Shown: positions 1 through 11,456, counted from the stretch's first letter. The stretch: DNA of 64,000 bases from Sulfitobacter sp. HGT1 (GCF_013282155.1 NZ_BLWI01000008.1:124001-188000); one strand, 5' to 3'. Notes: generated from the letters alone by a model not told the origin. A program made the numbers and translations.

Positions 1-180
1 TACCTTGTCACCGGATCAACCGGCACACGCGGGATCTTGTTGTCGAAAGAAAAGCAGGATTTTCCCCTTTTGACATCGGATGCGCAGCTTCGAGAGGGTG
101 CGAAATATTCGAAACGCCGCGTTGTGCGGGCGGACGAAGACAGCGCAAGGGCGATTTTTGGCCCCGCAAAGGCCGGCTAG
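1..180 (+). CDS. 3' end of an unidentified protein (partial)
   Basis: Frame 1 is open from the first base to a TAG stop at 178-180, giving 59 residues that end in FGPAKAG. The stretch is rich in Lys and Arg and its codons look ordinary for this genome. No start is visible, so the gene would begin before the window. I do not recognise a family. It could be a chance open frame, because 59 codons is short, but nothing better explains these bases and the next gene lies 72 bases downstream on the same strand. Confidence 0.4.
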   Translation, partial: YLVTGSTGTRGILLSKEKQDFPLLTSDAQLREGAKYSKRRVVRADEDSARAIFGPAKAG

Positions 181-252
181 CCGGACGATCGGGGTATCGA
201 CAATCGCCAGCCGCTCTGAAATGGCTGCCCGGTAATCATAAGGGCCTGATAT

Positions 253-1122
253 ATGGACAATCTGCGCGGTGCGATCATCATGGTATTTTCCATGCTGGGC
301 TTTGCCATTGAGGACATGTTCATCAAACTGATGGGCAATGAAATACCCATTGGCCAAATTCTGTTCATCCTGGGCCTGGGCGGCGCAATCTGCTTTGGTC
401 TGGTGATGCGGGTCAAGGCGCAACCGCTGTTCGAACGCACGATGCTGTCCAAACCAATTCTTCTGCGTGCCTTGGGCGAAATCATCGGCACTTTGGGTTT
501 TGTATCCGCAATCGTGCTGACCCCGATTTCATCGGCTTCGGCGATTTTGCAGGCGACACCGCTGGTGGTCACCCTGGGGGCGGCCCTTTTTCTGGGCGAT
601 CCGGTCGGCTGGCGACGGTGGAGCGCAATTCTGGTGGGCCTGTTCGGCGTCATCCTGATCATCCGCCCCGGGATGGAAAGCTTTCAGGCGCTGTCCTTGC
701 TGGCGTTGATCGGCGTTTTCGGCCTGTCCCTGCGCGATCTGGCAACCCGCCGCGTGCCCCAAAGCACATCAAGCTTTCAACTGTCGTTTCTTGCGTTTCT
801 GGCGCTGATCCCGGCCAGCCTGATCTATATGCTGGGCACCGGCACCTTCTTTGTGCCGATGACGGCGCTGCAATGGGCCTATATGGGGTCGGCGCTGGCG
901 ATTGGCATGGTGGCCTATTACGGGATCGTGGCGGCCATGCGGGTGGGCGAAATCAGCTTTGTCACCCCGTTTCGTTATGCGCGCCTGTTGTTTGCGATGG
1001 CCGTGGGGATCACCATTTTCGGCGAACGCCCCGACATGCTAACCTATGTTGGCGCAACCATCATTGTCGCCTCGGGCATCTATACCGTATGGCGTGAACG
1101 CAAAGTCAAAGACCTGCCCTAA
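253..1122 (+). CDS. DMT/EamA family membrane permease
   Basis: The 289-residue protein is almost entirely hydrophobic, with about ten predicted helices arranged as two EamA halves, the usual length for the drug/metabolite transporter superfamily. The second half carries the typical pattern FRYARLLFAMAVG followed by a GERPD loop. It sits in the inner membrane and probably exports or imports a small metabolite, but the substrate cannot be read from sequence. The ATG at 253 follows a weak AAGGGC ribosome site. It is 69 bases upstream of enolase on the same strand and may be cotranscribed with it. Confidence 0.88.
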   Translation: MDNLRGAIIMVFSMLGFAIEDMFIKLMGNEIPIGQILFILGLGGAICFGLVMRVKAQPLFERTMLSKPILLRALGEIIGTLGFVSAIVLTPISSASAILQATPLVVTLGAALFLGDPVGWRRWSAILVGLFGVILIIRPGMESFQALSLLALIGVFGLSLRDLATRRVPQSTSSFQLSFLAFLALIPASLIYMLGTGTFFVPMTALQWAYMGSALAIGMVAYYGIVAAMRVGEISFVTPFRYARLLFAMAVGITIFGERPDMLTYVGATIIVASGIYTVWRERKVKDLP

Positions 1123-1152
1123 CCACTTCCCATCCGGCCCGCTTCGGGCTAA

Positions 1153-2469
<1,317 letters not shown>

Positions 2470-2501
2470 TTTCCTTGGGCGAACTGCCCTTCTGCCAAAA
2501 C

Positions 2502-2533
2502 AAAAAAGCGCGCAATCATTTGCGCGCTTTTTC
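2502..2533 (+). terminator. Rho-independent terminator after eno
   Basis: GCGCGCAA at 2508-2515 pairs perfectly with TTGCGCGC at 2520-2527 around a TCAT loop. It is preceded by six A and followed by five T, so it can also serve the converging anmK transcript. Confidence 0.9.
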
Positions 2534-2586
2534 ATTTTTCGGGGTAAGTATCTGATTTAGAACCGGTTACGGCGCAGTACTGCCGC

Positions 2587-3714
2587 TCACTCACCCGATG
2601 TCGGATAGCTGACCGTGCCGCCGCCAACCGCCGCGCTGACGCCCGTGGTGCTGCGACAAGACGTGGGTAGCCCGCGTGCCACACGCACGGCGAGATAGCC
2701 GAATGCCTGCGCTTCCAGCATGTCACCATCCAGCCCGATGTCTTCGATGGGGGCGACGGGGCAATCCAGACTTACCGCCAACATCTCCATCAACACCGGG
2801 TTATGCCGCCCGCCCCCTGTGACCAGAACACGGTCCGGCAAGCGCGGGCAATGCGCCATCGCCTCGGCCACGCCAGCGGCGCACATGGCGGTCAGGGTGG
2901 CCGCCGCATCAGCATCCGACAACTCGCCCACCAGCGCCACCATTTCAGCAAAATCATTACGGTCCAATGACTTGGGCGGCATTCTTGTGAAATACGGCTC
3001 TGCCAGAAACAGCTCAAGCGCGCCGGTTTCCACCGTGCCTGTTGACGCGATCCTGCCGCCCTTGTCATAGGCCAGCCCCAACCGCGATTGCATCAGATCG
3101 TTGATCGGCGCATTTGCCGGCCCTGTATCAAACGCCAGCAAAGCGCCATCCGCATGGGGCTGTGCGATGGCGGGATCAACCCAGGTCAGGTTCCCCACAC
3201 CGCCCAGGTTCAAAAACGCCACCGGGCCGGTCAGCCCCGCAAAGCGTGCGCAGGCGTGGTGAAAGAACGGGGCCAAAGGCGCACCCTCGCCACCCAGTTC
3301 CACATCAGCGCTGCGAAAATCCCACACCACGGGCGTGGCAAGGGCATCGGCCAGCGCGCCCCCGTCGCCCACTTGCAAGGTGCCCTGCTGGCGCGGCGCA
3401 TGGGCCAAAGTCTGCCCGTGAAAGCCGATAACATCCACTTGGGTAAAATCGCGCAGCACCTCCAGATGCGCCGCCTCGATCACCTGCGCCGCGGCCTGAA
3501 CCTCGGGTCCGGACCATTTTCCGAAACCCGCGGCGATCACCTTGCGTTCATCGCTTGAGTATTCGCGGTAGCCTGACGCACCAAACCCCATGATATCATG
3601 GCCATCCGTGTCAATCACCGCCACATCGACCCCGTCCAAAGACGTGCCGCTCATCGCGCCGGCGGCCCGCAATACGCCTGTTTTCGCGATCCGATTTCCA
3701 TGGGCCTTATTCAT
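2587..3714 (-). CDS. anmK: Anhydro-N-acetylmuramic acid kinase
   Basis: The 375-residue kinase converts 1,6-anhydro-MurNAc, released by lytic transglycosylases, to MurNAc-6-phosphate, so it works in cell-wall recycling. The hallmark [15 protein letters not shown] near residue 20 and GFHGQTLAH around 100 are intact, as is the [14 protein letters not shown]-binding segment. I chose the ATG at 3714, which gives MNKAHGNRI; a longer open frame to 3786 would run into the divergent tyrS start region. The cell-wall sugar hydrolase nagZ at 15753-16757 probably acts upstream in the same route, although it is not adjacent. Confidence 0.95.
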   Translation of the reverse strand: MNKAHGNRIAKTGVLRAAGAMSGTSLDGVDVAVIDTDGHDIMGFGASGYREYSSDERKVIAAGFGKWSGPEVQAAAQVIEAAHLEVLRDFTQVDVIGFHGQTLAHAPRQQGTLQVGDGGALADALATPVVWDFRSADVELGGEGAPLAPFFHHACARFAGLTGPVAFLNLGGVGNLTWVDPAIAQPHADGALLAFDTGPANAPINDLMQSRLGLAYDKGGRIASTGTVETGALELFLAEPYFTRMPPKSLDRNDFAEMVALVGELSDADAAATLTAMCAAGVAEAMAHCPRLPDRVLVTGGGRHNPVLMEMLAVSLDCPVAPIEDIGLDGDMLEAQAFGYLAVRVARGLPTSCRSTTGVSAAVGGGTVSYPTSGE

Positions 3715-3779
3715 GGCCTTTTCCTTTGTCTGCTCAGCACATATAGAGTGCACCACCACCCAAGCTGAGGGCAAGCGCC

Positions 3780-5063
3780 ATGACATACCATCCCAAATCC
3801 GAATTTATCCGCATCATGATGGAGCGCGGCTTTCTGGCCGACTGCACGGATTATCAAGGCCTTGACGAGGCGCTGCTCAAGGGGGCGCAACCCGGCTATA
3901 TCGGATTTGACGCGACTGCCAAGTCCCTGCATGTCGGATCGCTGATCCAGATCATGATGTTGCGCTGGCTGCAAAAGACCGGCGGCAAACCGATCACCCT
4001 GATGGGCGGCGGCACAACCAAGGTGGGCGACCCGTCGTTTCGCGCCGATGAACGCCCCCTGCTGACCCCTGAACAGATCGACGATAACATCGCCGGCATT
4101 AAAAAAGTGTTCAGCGCCTACCTGACCTATGAAGAGGGGCCGATGCCCTCAAGTAGCGAAGCGGTAGGGCCGGAAAATGTTGCCTTGATGATCAACAATG
4201 CTGAATGGCTGGACGGGTTGAACTACCTCGATTTTCTGCGCGACATCGGGCGGCATTTTTCGATCAACCGGATGCTGTCCTTTGAAAGCGTTAAATCACG
4301 CCTTGACCGCGAACAGTCGCTGTCCTTCCTCGAATTCAACTACATGATCCTGCAAGCCTATGATTTCATGGAACTTCACCGCCGCTATGGCTGTATCCTG
4401 CAAATGGGCGGATCGGACCAGTGGGGCAATATCGTTAACGGTATCGACCTGACACGCCGGGTGATTGATGGCGAAGTCTACGGTCTGACATCGCCGCTGC
4501 TGACCACATCCGACGGCAAGAAGATGGGCAAATCGCAATCGGGTGCCATCTGGCTGAACCCCGACATGCTGTCGCCCTACGAGTTCTGGCAATTCTGGCG
4601 CAACACCACCGATGCTGACGTGGGCCGTTTCCTCAAGCTTTATACCGAACTGCCGGTGGAGGAATGCGACCGTCTGGGTGCCCTTGAGGGGGCCGAGATC
4701 AACGAGGCCAAGATCCGCCTTGCCAACGAAGTCACAACCCTGCTGCACGGGGCCGAGGCTGCCAAAGCCGCCGAAGCAACCGCGCGCGAAGTGTTCGAAA
4801 AAGGCGGCATCGGGGATGATCTGCCGACCCTGACACTGACAGCCGCTGACATTGGCGACGGCATGTCGATCGTGCAGTTGATCGTGAAATCCGGTCTGGC
4901 AGCGTCCGGCAAAGAGGCAAAGCGCCTGATCTCGGAAAACGGGGCGCGGATCAATGACGAACCGCTGACCGATGCAGGCATGATGATCGACGCCGCGGCA
5001 CTGGCATCGCCACTCAAGTTAAGCGCGGGCAAGAAACGCCACGCGCTGGTGCAGTTGGGCTAA
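3780..5063 (+). CDS. tyrS: Tyrosine-tRNA ligase
   Basis: The 427-residue class I aminoacyl-tRNA synthetase charges tRNA-Tyr. The ATP-binding HIGH motif appears as HVGSL around residue 49 and the KMSKS loop as [10 protein letters not shown] around 240. GSDQWGN, typical of bacterial TyrRS, precedes it. The C-terminal 70 residues form an S4-like RNA-binding domain ([18 protein letters not shown]). The gene is divergent from anmK with a 65-base shared upstream region. A GC-rich bidirectional hairpin follows the stop. Confidence 0.97.
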   Translation: MTYHPKSEFIRIMMERGFLADCTDYQGLDEALLKGAQPGYIGFDATAKSLHVGSLIQIMMLRWLQKTGGKPITLMGGGTTKVGDPSFRADERPLLTPEQIDDNIAGIKKVFSAYLTYEEGPMPSSSEAVGPENVALMINNAEWLDGLNYLDFLRDIGRHFSINRMLSFESVKSRLDREQSLSFLEFNYMILQAYDFMELHRRYGCILQMGGSDQWGNIVNGIDLTRRVIDGEVYGLTSPLLTTSDGKKMGKSQSGAIWLNPDMLSPYEFWQFWRNTTDADVGRFLKLYTELPVEECDRLGALEGAEINEAKIRLANEVTTLLHGAEAAKAAEATAREVFEKGGIGDDLPTLTLTAADIGDGMSIVQLIVKSGLAASGKEAKRLISENGARINDEPLTDAGMMIDAAALASPLKLSAGKKRHALVQLG

Positions 5064-5065
5064 GC

Positions 5066-5101
5066 AAAAAGGGGGGCGGTTCACCCTGCCCCCCTCGCTT
5101 T
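5066..5101. terminator. Bidirectional hairpin between tyrS and the ABC-F gene
   Basis: GGGGGGC at 5071-5077 pairs with GCCCCCC at 5088-5094. The stem is flanked by an A run on the left and CGCTTT on the right, in the gap between two converging genes. Confidence 0.75.
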
Positions 5102-6911
5102 AATCTTCGGCTTTTTCCTCAAGCACCAGCCATTCGGCCTCGGCATCTTGCAGCTTCTCGTTCCGTTCGATCAGCGCATCCGTGGCTTTCTGGAACTTCA
5201 CCGGATTGTCGGTATAAAGCGCCGGATCACTCATCAGCTCTTCCAGCTTGGCAATCTCGGCCTCAAGCCGTGCAATCTCGGCAGGCAATGCCTCAAGACG
5301 GTGCTTTTCGGTAAAGCTAAGGCCCTTTTGCGCGGCGGCTTTCGGCTTTTCACCCTTTGCCCCCGGCTTGGCCTTGGCAACAACGCTTTGGTCAAAGTCA
5401 TCCTGCTGGCGCTGTTCCAGATAGTCGGTCCAACCGCCCGCATAGACCGTGGCCTTGCCGTCACCTTCCATCGCAATAGTGGTCGCGGCAACGCGGTCAA
5501 GGAAGTCGCGGTCGTGGCTGACCAGCAGCACAGTTCCGTCATAGGTCGACAGCAATTCCTGCATCAAATCAAGGGTTTCGACGTCCAGATCGTTGGTCGG
5601 TTCATCAAGCACCAGCATGTTGCTGGACCGCGCCATGATCTTGGCCAGCAGCAACCGCGCCTTTTCCCCACCCGACAGCGACCGCACAGGCGCACGCGCC
5701 TGCGCTTCGTCGAACAGGAACTCTTTCAGATAGCCGACCACATGTTTCGGCTGGCCGCGCACCAAAATCTGGTCCGCCTTGCCCGATACGCGCATCTCGG
5801 GGTCGCCGGTCAGGCTGTCCCACAGCGACATGTCGCCATCCAGCTGCGCACGCGCCTGGTCAAATAACGCGATCTCAAGGTTGGTGCCCAGCTTGATCGT
5901 CCCTGAATCAGGCTGTTCCTTGCCGATCAGCATGTTCAAAAGCGTGGTCTTGCCCACGCCGTTCGGCCCCACCAGCGCAATCCGGTCGCCGCGCTGGATC
6001 GTGATATCAAAGGGGCGCAGAATCGTTTTATCGCCAAAGGCTTTGGTGATGCCCACAGCCTCGACCACCTTGCGGCCCGACTTGGGTCCGGCCTCAAGCG
6101 CCATGGCGGCCGTGCCCTGCCGGTTGATCTGGCTGGCGCGCTCGGCCCGCAGGTCTTGCAAGGCGCGCACGCGGCCCTGGTTGCGCTTGCGCCGCGCGGA
6201 AATGCCCTCGACAGCCCAGCGTGCCTCCGCCTTGATCTTGCGGTTCAGCTTGTGGCGCTGCATGTCCTCTTCTTCCCACATCTGGTCGCGCCAGGCCTCG
6301 AACCCGCCAAAGCCGATTTCCTGCCGGCGCACCACACCGCGGTCGATCCACAGGGTCGCACGGGTCAATTCACGCAAGAACGCCCTATCGTGAGAAATAA
6401 TAACAAAAGCGGCGCGGGTGGTTTTCAACTCGTCTTCCAACCAGCGGATCGCCTCGATGTCCAGATGGTTGGTCGGCTCGTCCAGCAACATCAGCTCGGG
6501 CTCCGACGCCATCAACCGCGCCAAAGCCGCGCGACGACGCTCGCCGCCACTGGCGGTGCTGACAGGGCGCGCAGGGTCGAACTTCAACCCCTCGCCCGCG
6601 CGTTCAACCTTGTACATCTCTGACGGATCAAGCCCGTGGGACGCGAAATCGCCCAAGGTCTCGAACCCCGTCAAATCCGGGTCCTGCTCCATATATCCAA
6701 CCGACACGCCGGGGCCTACGACGACCTCGCCGCTGTCCGGTTCAACAATGCCAGCCATGACTTTCATCAAGGTGGATTTACCCGAGCCGTTTCGCCCGAC
6801 CAAAGCCAGCCGGTCGCCCGGTTGAACGACCAAAGACATATTTTCGAATACGGGATCGCCGCCGAAAGTCAGCGTAATCTCGTTCACTTGTAATAAGGGT
6901 GCGCGTGCCAT
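5100..6911 (-). CDS. ABC-F family ATPase (Uup/EttA-like)
   Basis: The 603-residue protein has two ATP-binding cassettes and no membrane segments, the ABC-F layout of ribosome-associated translation factors. Cassette 1 has Walker A GRNGSGKST around residue 42, the signature SGGERRRAAL and Walker B LMLLDEPTNHLD. Cassette 2 has GPNGVGKTTLL around 320, LSGGEKARLLLA and MLVLDEPTNDLD. A charged linker joins them, and the last 70 residues look like the coiled-coil DNA/RNA-binding tail of Uup. The precise subfamily is uncertain because several ABC-F types share this architecture. Confidence 0.93.
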   Translation of the reverse strand: MARAPLLQVNEITLTFGGDPVFENMSLVVQPGDRLALVGRNGSGKSTLMKVMAGIVEPDSGEVVVGPGVSVGYMEQDPDLTGFETLGDFASHGLDPSEMYKVERAGEGLKFDPARPVSTASGGERRRAALARLMASEPELMLLDEPTNHLDIEAIRWLEDELKTTRAAFVIISHDRAFLRELTRATLWIDRGVVRRQEIGFGGFEAWRDQMWEEEDMQRHKLNRKIKAEARWAVEGISARRKRNQGRVRALQDLRAERASQINRQGTAAMALEAGPKSGRKVVEAVGITKAFGDKTILRPFDITIQRGDRIALVGPNGVGKTTLLNMLIGKEQPDSGTIKLGTNLEIALFDQARAQLDGDMSLWDSLTGDPEMRVSGKADQILVRGQPKHVVGYLKEFLFDEAQARAPVRSLSGGEKARLLLAKIMARSSNMLVLDEPTNDLDVETLDLMQELLSTYDGTVLLVSHDRDFLDRVAATTIAMEGDGKATVYAGGWTDYLEQRQQDDFDQSVVAKAKPGAKGEKPKAAAQKGLSFTEKHRLEALPAEIARLEAEIAKLEELMSDPALYTDNPVKFQKATDALIERNEKLQDAEAEWLVLEEKAED

Positions 6912-6998
6912 GAACGCCAGCTAGCGTCACGCCGCGCCAGCGTCAATGACCCCTGCTTCCAAATGGTTCTAAATCCTCGCCGAAGGCATAGAATCTTT

Positions 6999-7724
6999 TC
7001 AAACCAACCCGCGCAGCAGGCGTTTGCGATTCTCGGGGATCGCGTCGATCTCGAGTCCGGTAAACACATGCAGGGTATTCATCTGCCGGTCCACGACCGC
7101 GTGGTCACTGACCCAGCCCCCCATCAACAGATAGGTGCGCAGCAAGGGCGGCATCTGGAGTGTGGCGGATTTTCTATCGGAATCCGCCGGTGCAAGATCC
7201 GCGAACCGCAAGACCTCGCGGGCCAATTCGCGCGGGTGCCATGCGGGCGGTGCCAGATGGCGTTCGGCCAGCACCCCGAACGCATCCAGAAACCCGCTCG
7301 GATCGGTGCCTTTGAAGGACGTGCAGCCAAACAGCAACCTGATCCCCACGGCATCGACAAAGCGGGTCATGGCGGCCCAGGCGATGCGCACCACATCGGG
7401 GTCCGACACATCGGGATGCACGCAAAAACGGCCCAGCTCCATCATCTTGCCGTCAAACAGCGCCAAGCGATCCAGCCCGTAAAACTGTGCGGCATAGCTG
7501 TCCTTGATCGCCCGCCCTTCGAATACACCGATACGAAAGCAGCAGGCAAGCCGCCCGGTGTCGCGGTCGCGCACCAGAATATGGCGTTGGTCTGCATCAA
7601 AGGAATCGGCATCAAGCGCCGCGTTCAGGCCAAAGGCCCGCGCCCTAAGCGCTTGGGCGACTTCAATATCCTGCGGTAGCCTTGCGGTGGAAACCTCGTA
7701 ACGCCCCCGGCTCATGGCGAGCAT
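6999..7724 (-). CDS. olsB: Ornithine-acyl-ACP N-acyltransferase-like protein
   Basis: The 241-residue GNAT-fold protein matches the OlsB (hemolysin-like) family, which attaches a 3-hydroxy fatty acid to ornithine as the first step of phosphate-free ornithine lipid synthesis. Supporting segments are MMELGRFCVHPD in the middle and LLRTYLLMGGWVSDHAVVD near the end. The start is uncertain: 7724 is the first ATG, but an ATG nine bases further in and an upstream TTG are also possible. The second enzyme, OlsA, is not next to it. Confidence 0.82.
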   Translation of the reverse strand: MLAMSRGRYEVSTARLPQDIEVAQALRARAFGLNAALDADSFDADQRHILVRDRDTGRLACCFRIGVFEGRAIKDSYAAQFYGLDRLALFDGKMMELGRFCVHPDVSDPDVVRIAWAAMTRFVDAVGIRLLFGCTSFKGTDPSGFLDAFGVLAERHLAPPAWHPRELAREVLRFADLAPADSDRKSATLQMPPLLRTYLLMGGWVSDHAVVDRQMNTLHVFTGLEIDAIPENRKRLLRGLV

Positions 7725-7759
7725 GTCCACATGGGCACCCCCGCCCAAGGTTTTATGCC

Positions 7760-8224
7760 TTAGCCTGCAATACCGGCGGGGTTGAACCGGCCGATGTTAC
7801 CCAAAAGCTGGCGGATAAAGGATTTGTCGCTGACCGGCGAACTGGTCACACGGCGGTCAAGTGTGATGACATTGCCCCGCTCCAGACCAAAACGTTCAAC
7901 ATTCTGCACCACCCCGTTGGAGCTGAAGCTGATGGCAACGACTTCGCGCTCGATCACCTTGGGCTCCAGAAAGCCGATCGCCTTGCGGCGCGAGCGTACA
8001 TAGTAATAGCCCGAATTCTTGAGCAGCCCGGCCGAGGCAGGCACACCCACTGTTGCAGCAACAGTCTCGCGGGTGTCCTTGCCCACGGTAATCTGGTCAA
8101 GGTCTTCCTGAAGCGGGATATAGCCGTGGTTTTGGTACTGCGGCGTGCAGGCCCCAAGCGTAAGACCAACGCTTACCAGAGCGGCGGTCATCAGTGTCTT
8201 TGTGACATGGCGGTTGATACGCAT
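7760..8224 (-). CDS. bamE: BamE-like outer membrane assembly lipoprotein
   Basis: The 154-residue protein begins with a lipoprotein signal: basic MRINRHVTK, a hydrophobic stretch, then LTLGAC with the lipobox cysteine near residue 26. The remainder has the SmpA/OmlA fold pattern (DLDQITVGKDTRETVAATVG, then SGYYYVRSR). BamE stabilises the BAM complex that inserts beta-barrel proteins in the outer membrane. I chose the ATG at 8224 because AGAGG lies just upstream; the frame extends to 8281 but without a better site. It is divergent from the DUF177 gene. Confidence 0.88.
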   Translation of the reverse strand: MRINRHVTKTLMTAALVSVGLTLGACTPQYQNHGYIPLQEDLDQITVGKDTRETVAATVGVPASAGLLKNSGYYYVRSRRKAIGFLEPKVIEREVVAISFSSNGVVQNVERFGLERGNVITLDRRVTSSPVSDKSFIRQLLGNIGRFNPAGIAG

Positions 8225-8314
8225 TCTTGCTGCCCTCTTGCCCTTGGGGATCATGGCTTTTATCTCGCATACACCAAGCATGCCCTATGGTTCAAGAAAC
8301 GAAAGCAAAACATC

Positions 8315-8866
8315 ATGTCTCGCACGCCCCCAACATCTACTGCATTGCGCGTTGCAGATCTGCCCCAAAACGCTGATACCCCTTTTTCCTTGCGCCCTGA
8401 CGCCGACAGACTGCGCCAGATCGCGGATGAGCTGGGCCTGACAACTTTGCGAAAATTATCCTTCGAGGGAAAGCTGACAGCCCTTGGGAAAACCGATTGG
8501 CGTCTCGAAGGCCGTCTTGGGGCGACTGTTGTGCAGCCTTGCGTTGTGACTCTTGAGCCCGTGATGACCCGTATTGACGCCAATATCACGCGGTTGTTCG
8601 TCAAAGACTATATAGAGCCCGAAGAACCAGAGGCCGAAATGCCCGAGGATGACGCCAGCGAACGGCTGGGCACCTGGATCGACCCCGCGGTGGTGATGAT
8701 CGAGGCATTGGCGCTTGAGGTCCCCGAATACCCCCGTGCGGCCGACGCAGAGCTGGGACAGGCCGTCTATACCGAACCTGGTGCCGCGCCGATGACCGAC
8801 GAAGATGCGCGGCCCTTTGCAGGCTTGGCGCAGCTGCGCGAAAAACTCGAAGACCCGAAAGACTGA
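8315..8866 (+). CDS. yceD: DUF177 (YceD-like) protein
   Basis: The 183-residue acidic protein belongs to the YceD/DUF177 family, encoded just upstream of rpmF in many bacteria. In plants a relative is needed for 23S rRNA accumulation, so a role in large-subunit assembly is likely. Visible features are VVQPCVVTLEPV in the centre, where a single Cys-x-V-T motif is typical, and an acidic DDASERLGTWIDP segment. The ATG at 8315 was taken although the frame stays open back to 7682, because the earlier part is antisense to bamE and olsB. Confidence 0.85.
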   Translation: MSRTPPTSTALRVADLPQNADTPFSLRPDADRLRQIADELGLTTLRKLSFEGKLTALGKTDWRLEGRLGATVVQPCVVTLEPVMTRIDANITRLFVKDYIEPEEPEAEMPEDDASERLGTWIDPAVVMIEALALEVPEYPRAADAELGQAVYTEPGAAPMTDEDARPFAGLAQLREKLEDPKD

Positions 8867-9064
8867 ATTGACCGGCGATTGGGGGTAAAACGGGGTTGCA
8901 TCGGCGAGGTTTCGCAGTATTTTGCGCCCTTCACCCCAATTAAGGTTGGACATCGGATAGGCTTCGGCCTAAACGCACGTCACGCCCAAACCGGGAGTTG
9001 ATCTGAAACACGGTCGTCTTTGGCTACATGCCGCTGAACGACCCCGAAGGCAAAGGCACCAGAT

Positions 9065-9271
9065 ATGGCTGTCCAACAGAATAAAGTATCCAAGTCGCGT
9101 CGCAATAACCGTCGTGCACACGATTCGCTGACCGCTGCGAACCCAAACGAATGCAACAACTGTGGTGAACTGAAGCGTCCACACCACATTTGTGCGGCCT
9201 GTGGTCACTACGATGACAATCAAGTCATCGCTCAAAACGAAGAGATCGACCTAGACGAAGACGCGGCGTAA
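9065..9271 (+). CDS. rpmF: 50S ribosomal protein L32
   Basis: The 68-residue basic protein starts [17 protein letters not shown] and contains a zinc-ribbon-like pair of CxxC motifs, CNNC and CAAC, in the middle; all four cysteines are present. The length is normal for alphaproteobacterial L32. It follows the DUF177 gene after a 198-base gap and precedes plsX, the common rpmF-plsX-fabH order that links ribosome and lipid synthesis. Confidence 0.97.
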   Translation: MAVQQNKVSKSRRNNRRAHDSLTAANPNECNNCGELKRPHHICAACGHYDDNQVIAQNEEIDLDEDAA

Positions 9272-9313
9272 GCTGTTATCTTCAACCGCGGTTTAAAAAA
9301 GGCTTCGCACCAG

Positions 9314-10390
9314 ATGACGGTTTCGTCCGATCAGCCTATAGCGAACGCTCAGCGTACCCTCATTTCAGTTGATGCGATGGGGGGCGATCAGGGCCCGGCA
9401 ATTGTTGTTGCCGGGTGCTCTGAGTCTGCGGCTAAGAATCCGAACATCAGCTTTGTGCTGCATGGCCCTGCTGAAACGCTGGAACCTCTGGTTGCCAAGC
9501 GCCCCGAACTTGCGGGCCGTTGTACGGTGCGTGATGCCGCTGGCGTTGTGACCATGGATGACAAGCCCAGCAATGTCGTGCGCAATGGCAAAGACACCTC
9601 CATGTGGTCTGCCATCGAATCTGTCCGCACCGGCGAGGCATCCGTCGCCGTCAGTTGCGGAAACACCGGCGCATTGATGGCGATATCAATGATCCGGCTG
9701 AAAAAATTGCCCGGCGTGAACCGCCCTGCGATTGCCGTGCTTTACCCTTCTACCGGTCCGCAAGGTTTTAATGTCTTGCTGGATGTCGGCGCGGATGTCC
9801 GTGCGGATGCCGATGACCTGTTGCGCTTTGCCTTGATGGGCAAATCCTACGCCCGAAACGGCATGGACATCCAACGCCCGCGCATCGGGCTTTTGAATGT
9901 CGGCACCGAAGAACACAAAGGCCGCACCGAATTGAAAGAAGCCTTCGAGCTGATTCGTGATGCCGCTGACGCTGCCGAATTCGATTTCGTGGGTTTCGTC
10001 GAAGGCGGCGATATCTCGGGCGATGTGGCTGACGTGATCGTGACCGACGGATTTACCGGCAATATCGCAATCAAGACCGGCGAAGGAACTGCCACATTGA
10101 TCAGCAAAGGCCTGCGCGAAGCCTTTAAACATTCGATTTGGTCACGCATGGCCGCAGTGCTGGCCTATGGCTCGCTGCGTCGTGTCAGCAAACGTTTTGA
10201 CCCCCGCCGCGTCAACGGTGGTGTGTTTCTGGGGCTGAACGGCACTGTCGTAAAATCCCATGGCGCTGCCGATGCAACAGGCGTATCCTCGGCAATCAAG
10301 CTGGCCGCACGTTTGGCGGACAGTGAATTTACCAACCGGCTTGCGGCACGCGTAGCGACCGCCCCACCGGTGAAAGAGACCGAAGAATGA
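9314..10390 (+). CDS. plsX: Phosphate acyltransferase PlsX
   Basis: The 358-residue peripheral membrane enzyme makes acyl-phosphate from acyl-ACP, the donor for glycerolipid synthesis by PlsY. The diagnostic ISVDAMGGDQGPA is at residues 17-29. GNTGALMA around 117 and VTDGFTGNIAIKTGEG around 245 are also as in the family. The stop overlaps the fabH start by four bases (ATGA), indicating translational coupling. Confidence 0.96.
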   Translation: MTVSSDQPIANAQRTLISVDAMGGDQGPAIVVAGCSESAAKNPNISFVLHGPAETLEPLVAKRPELAGRCTVRDAAGVVTMDDKPSNVVRNGKDTSMWSAIESVRTGEASVAVSCGNTGALMAISMIRLKKLPGVNRPAIAVLYPSTGPQGFNVLLDVGADVRADADDLLRFALMGKSYARNGMDIQRPRIGLLNVGTEEHKGRTELKEAFELIRDAADAAEFDFVGFVEGGDISGDVADVIVTDGFTGNIAIKTGEGTATLISKGLREAFKHSIWSRMAAVLAYGSLRRVSKRFDPRRVNGGVFLGLNGTVVKSHGAADATGVSSAIKLAARLADSEFTNRLAARVATAPPVKETEE

Positions 10391-11358
10391 CCATACGATC
10401 TGTTGTAATTGGTTCGGGGCATTATCTGCCCAAACGTATTGTCGAAAACGCCGAGTTCGAGGGCAAGATTGACACCGATGACGAATGGATCAGGTCGCGC
10501 TCCGGCATCGAGCGGCGGCATTTCGTTAGCGAAGGTGAAACCACCTCGACCATGGCCACCGCTGCTGCGCGCATCGCGCTGGAAGAAGCGGGTAAAACCC
10601 CCGCCGACGTTGATGCGATCATTCTGGCGACCTCCACCGCCGATCTGACCTTCCCCTCTGCCGCCACGATGGTGCAGGCGCAACTGGGCATGGAAAACGG
10701 CTTTGCCTTTGATGTGCAGGCCGTTTGCGCCGGGTTCATCTTTGCGCTGTCCAACGCCAATGCGCTGATTGTATCCGGTCAGGCCAAACGCGTGCTGGTC
10801 ATCGGCTCCGAGACGTTCTCCAAGATCATGGACTGGACCGACCGCAGCACCAGCGTATTGTTCGGTGACGGTGCCGGCGCGTTGCTGCTTGAGGCCCAGG
10901 AAGGCACAGGCACCCCTGCCGACCGTGGCATCCTGTCGACGGATCTGAATTCGGACGGGCGCTATCGCGACCTGCTGTATGTCGATGGTGGAATCAGCAC
11001 AGGCACAACCGGTTACCTTCGGATGCAGGGGAATCAGGTGTTTCGCCATGCGGTTGAAAAGCTGGCCGCCACGGCGACCACCGCGATGGAACGCGCAGGC
11101 GTCACCGCCGAAGATGTCGACTGGATCGTGCCGCATCAGGCAAATATCCGTATAATTCAAGGCACTGCAAAGAAATTGAACCTCCCGATGGAGCAAGTCG
11201 TCGTGACCGTACAAGACCACGGCAACACCTCGGCGGCGTCAATTCCGCTGGCGCTGTCGGTCGGCAAACAGCGCGGCCAGATCAAGCAAGGCGACCTTGT
11301 CGTGACCGAAGCAATCGGCGGCGGGCTGGCTTGGGGCGCAGTCGTCCTGCGCTGGTAA
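10387..11358 (+). CDS. fabH: 3-oxoacyl-ACP synthase III
   Basis: The 323-residue condensing enzyme starts fatty acid synthesis by joining acetyl-CoA to malonyl-ACP. The catalytic triad is visible: Cys in AVCAGFIFAL around residue 113, His in WIVPHQANIRI around 250, and Asn in DHGNTSAASIP around 280. It is coupled to plsX and lies just upstream of ihfA. Confidence 0.97.
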   Translation: MTIRSVVIGSGHYLPKRIVENAEFEGKIDTDDEWIRSRSGIERRHFVSEGETTSTMATAAARIALEEAGKTPADVDAIILATSTADLTFPSAATMVQAQLGMENGFAFDVQAVCAGFIFALSNANALIVSGQAKRVLVIGSETFSKIMDWTDRSTSVLFGDGAGALLLEAQEGTGTPADRGILSTDLNSDGRYRDLLYVDGGISTGTTGYLRMQGNQVFRHAVEKLAATATTAMERAGVTAEDVDWIVPHQANIRIIQGTAKKLNLPMEQVVVTVQDHGNTSAASIPLALSVGKQRGQIKQGDLVVTEAIGGGLAWGAVVLRW

Positions 11359-11402
11359 TCCGGCTTTTTGCCGCGCAAACAGGGCCTTACGACCCATAGT
11401 TG

Positions 11403-11432
11403 TTGACAGGTCAAAACATCCCTGCCTATGCT
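11403..11432 (+). promoter_or_regulatory. Probable promoter of ihfA
   Basis: TTGACA at 11403-11408 and TATGCT at 11427-11432 are separated by 18 bases, 24 bases before the ihfA start. The -35 box is part of a palindrome, TTGACAGGTCAA at 11403-11414, which could be a protein binding site. This is a pattern match only. Confidence 0.5.
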
Positions 11433-11456
11433 CATCGAAAATACATGGGGGATAGA

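Noticed and set aside
11403..11414. FNR box upstream of ihfA
   Set aside because: The palindrome TTGAC-AG-GTCAA has a two-base spacer instead of four, so it does not fit the FNR spacing.
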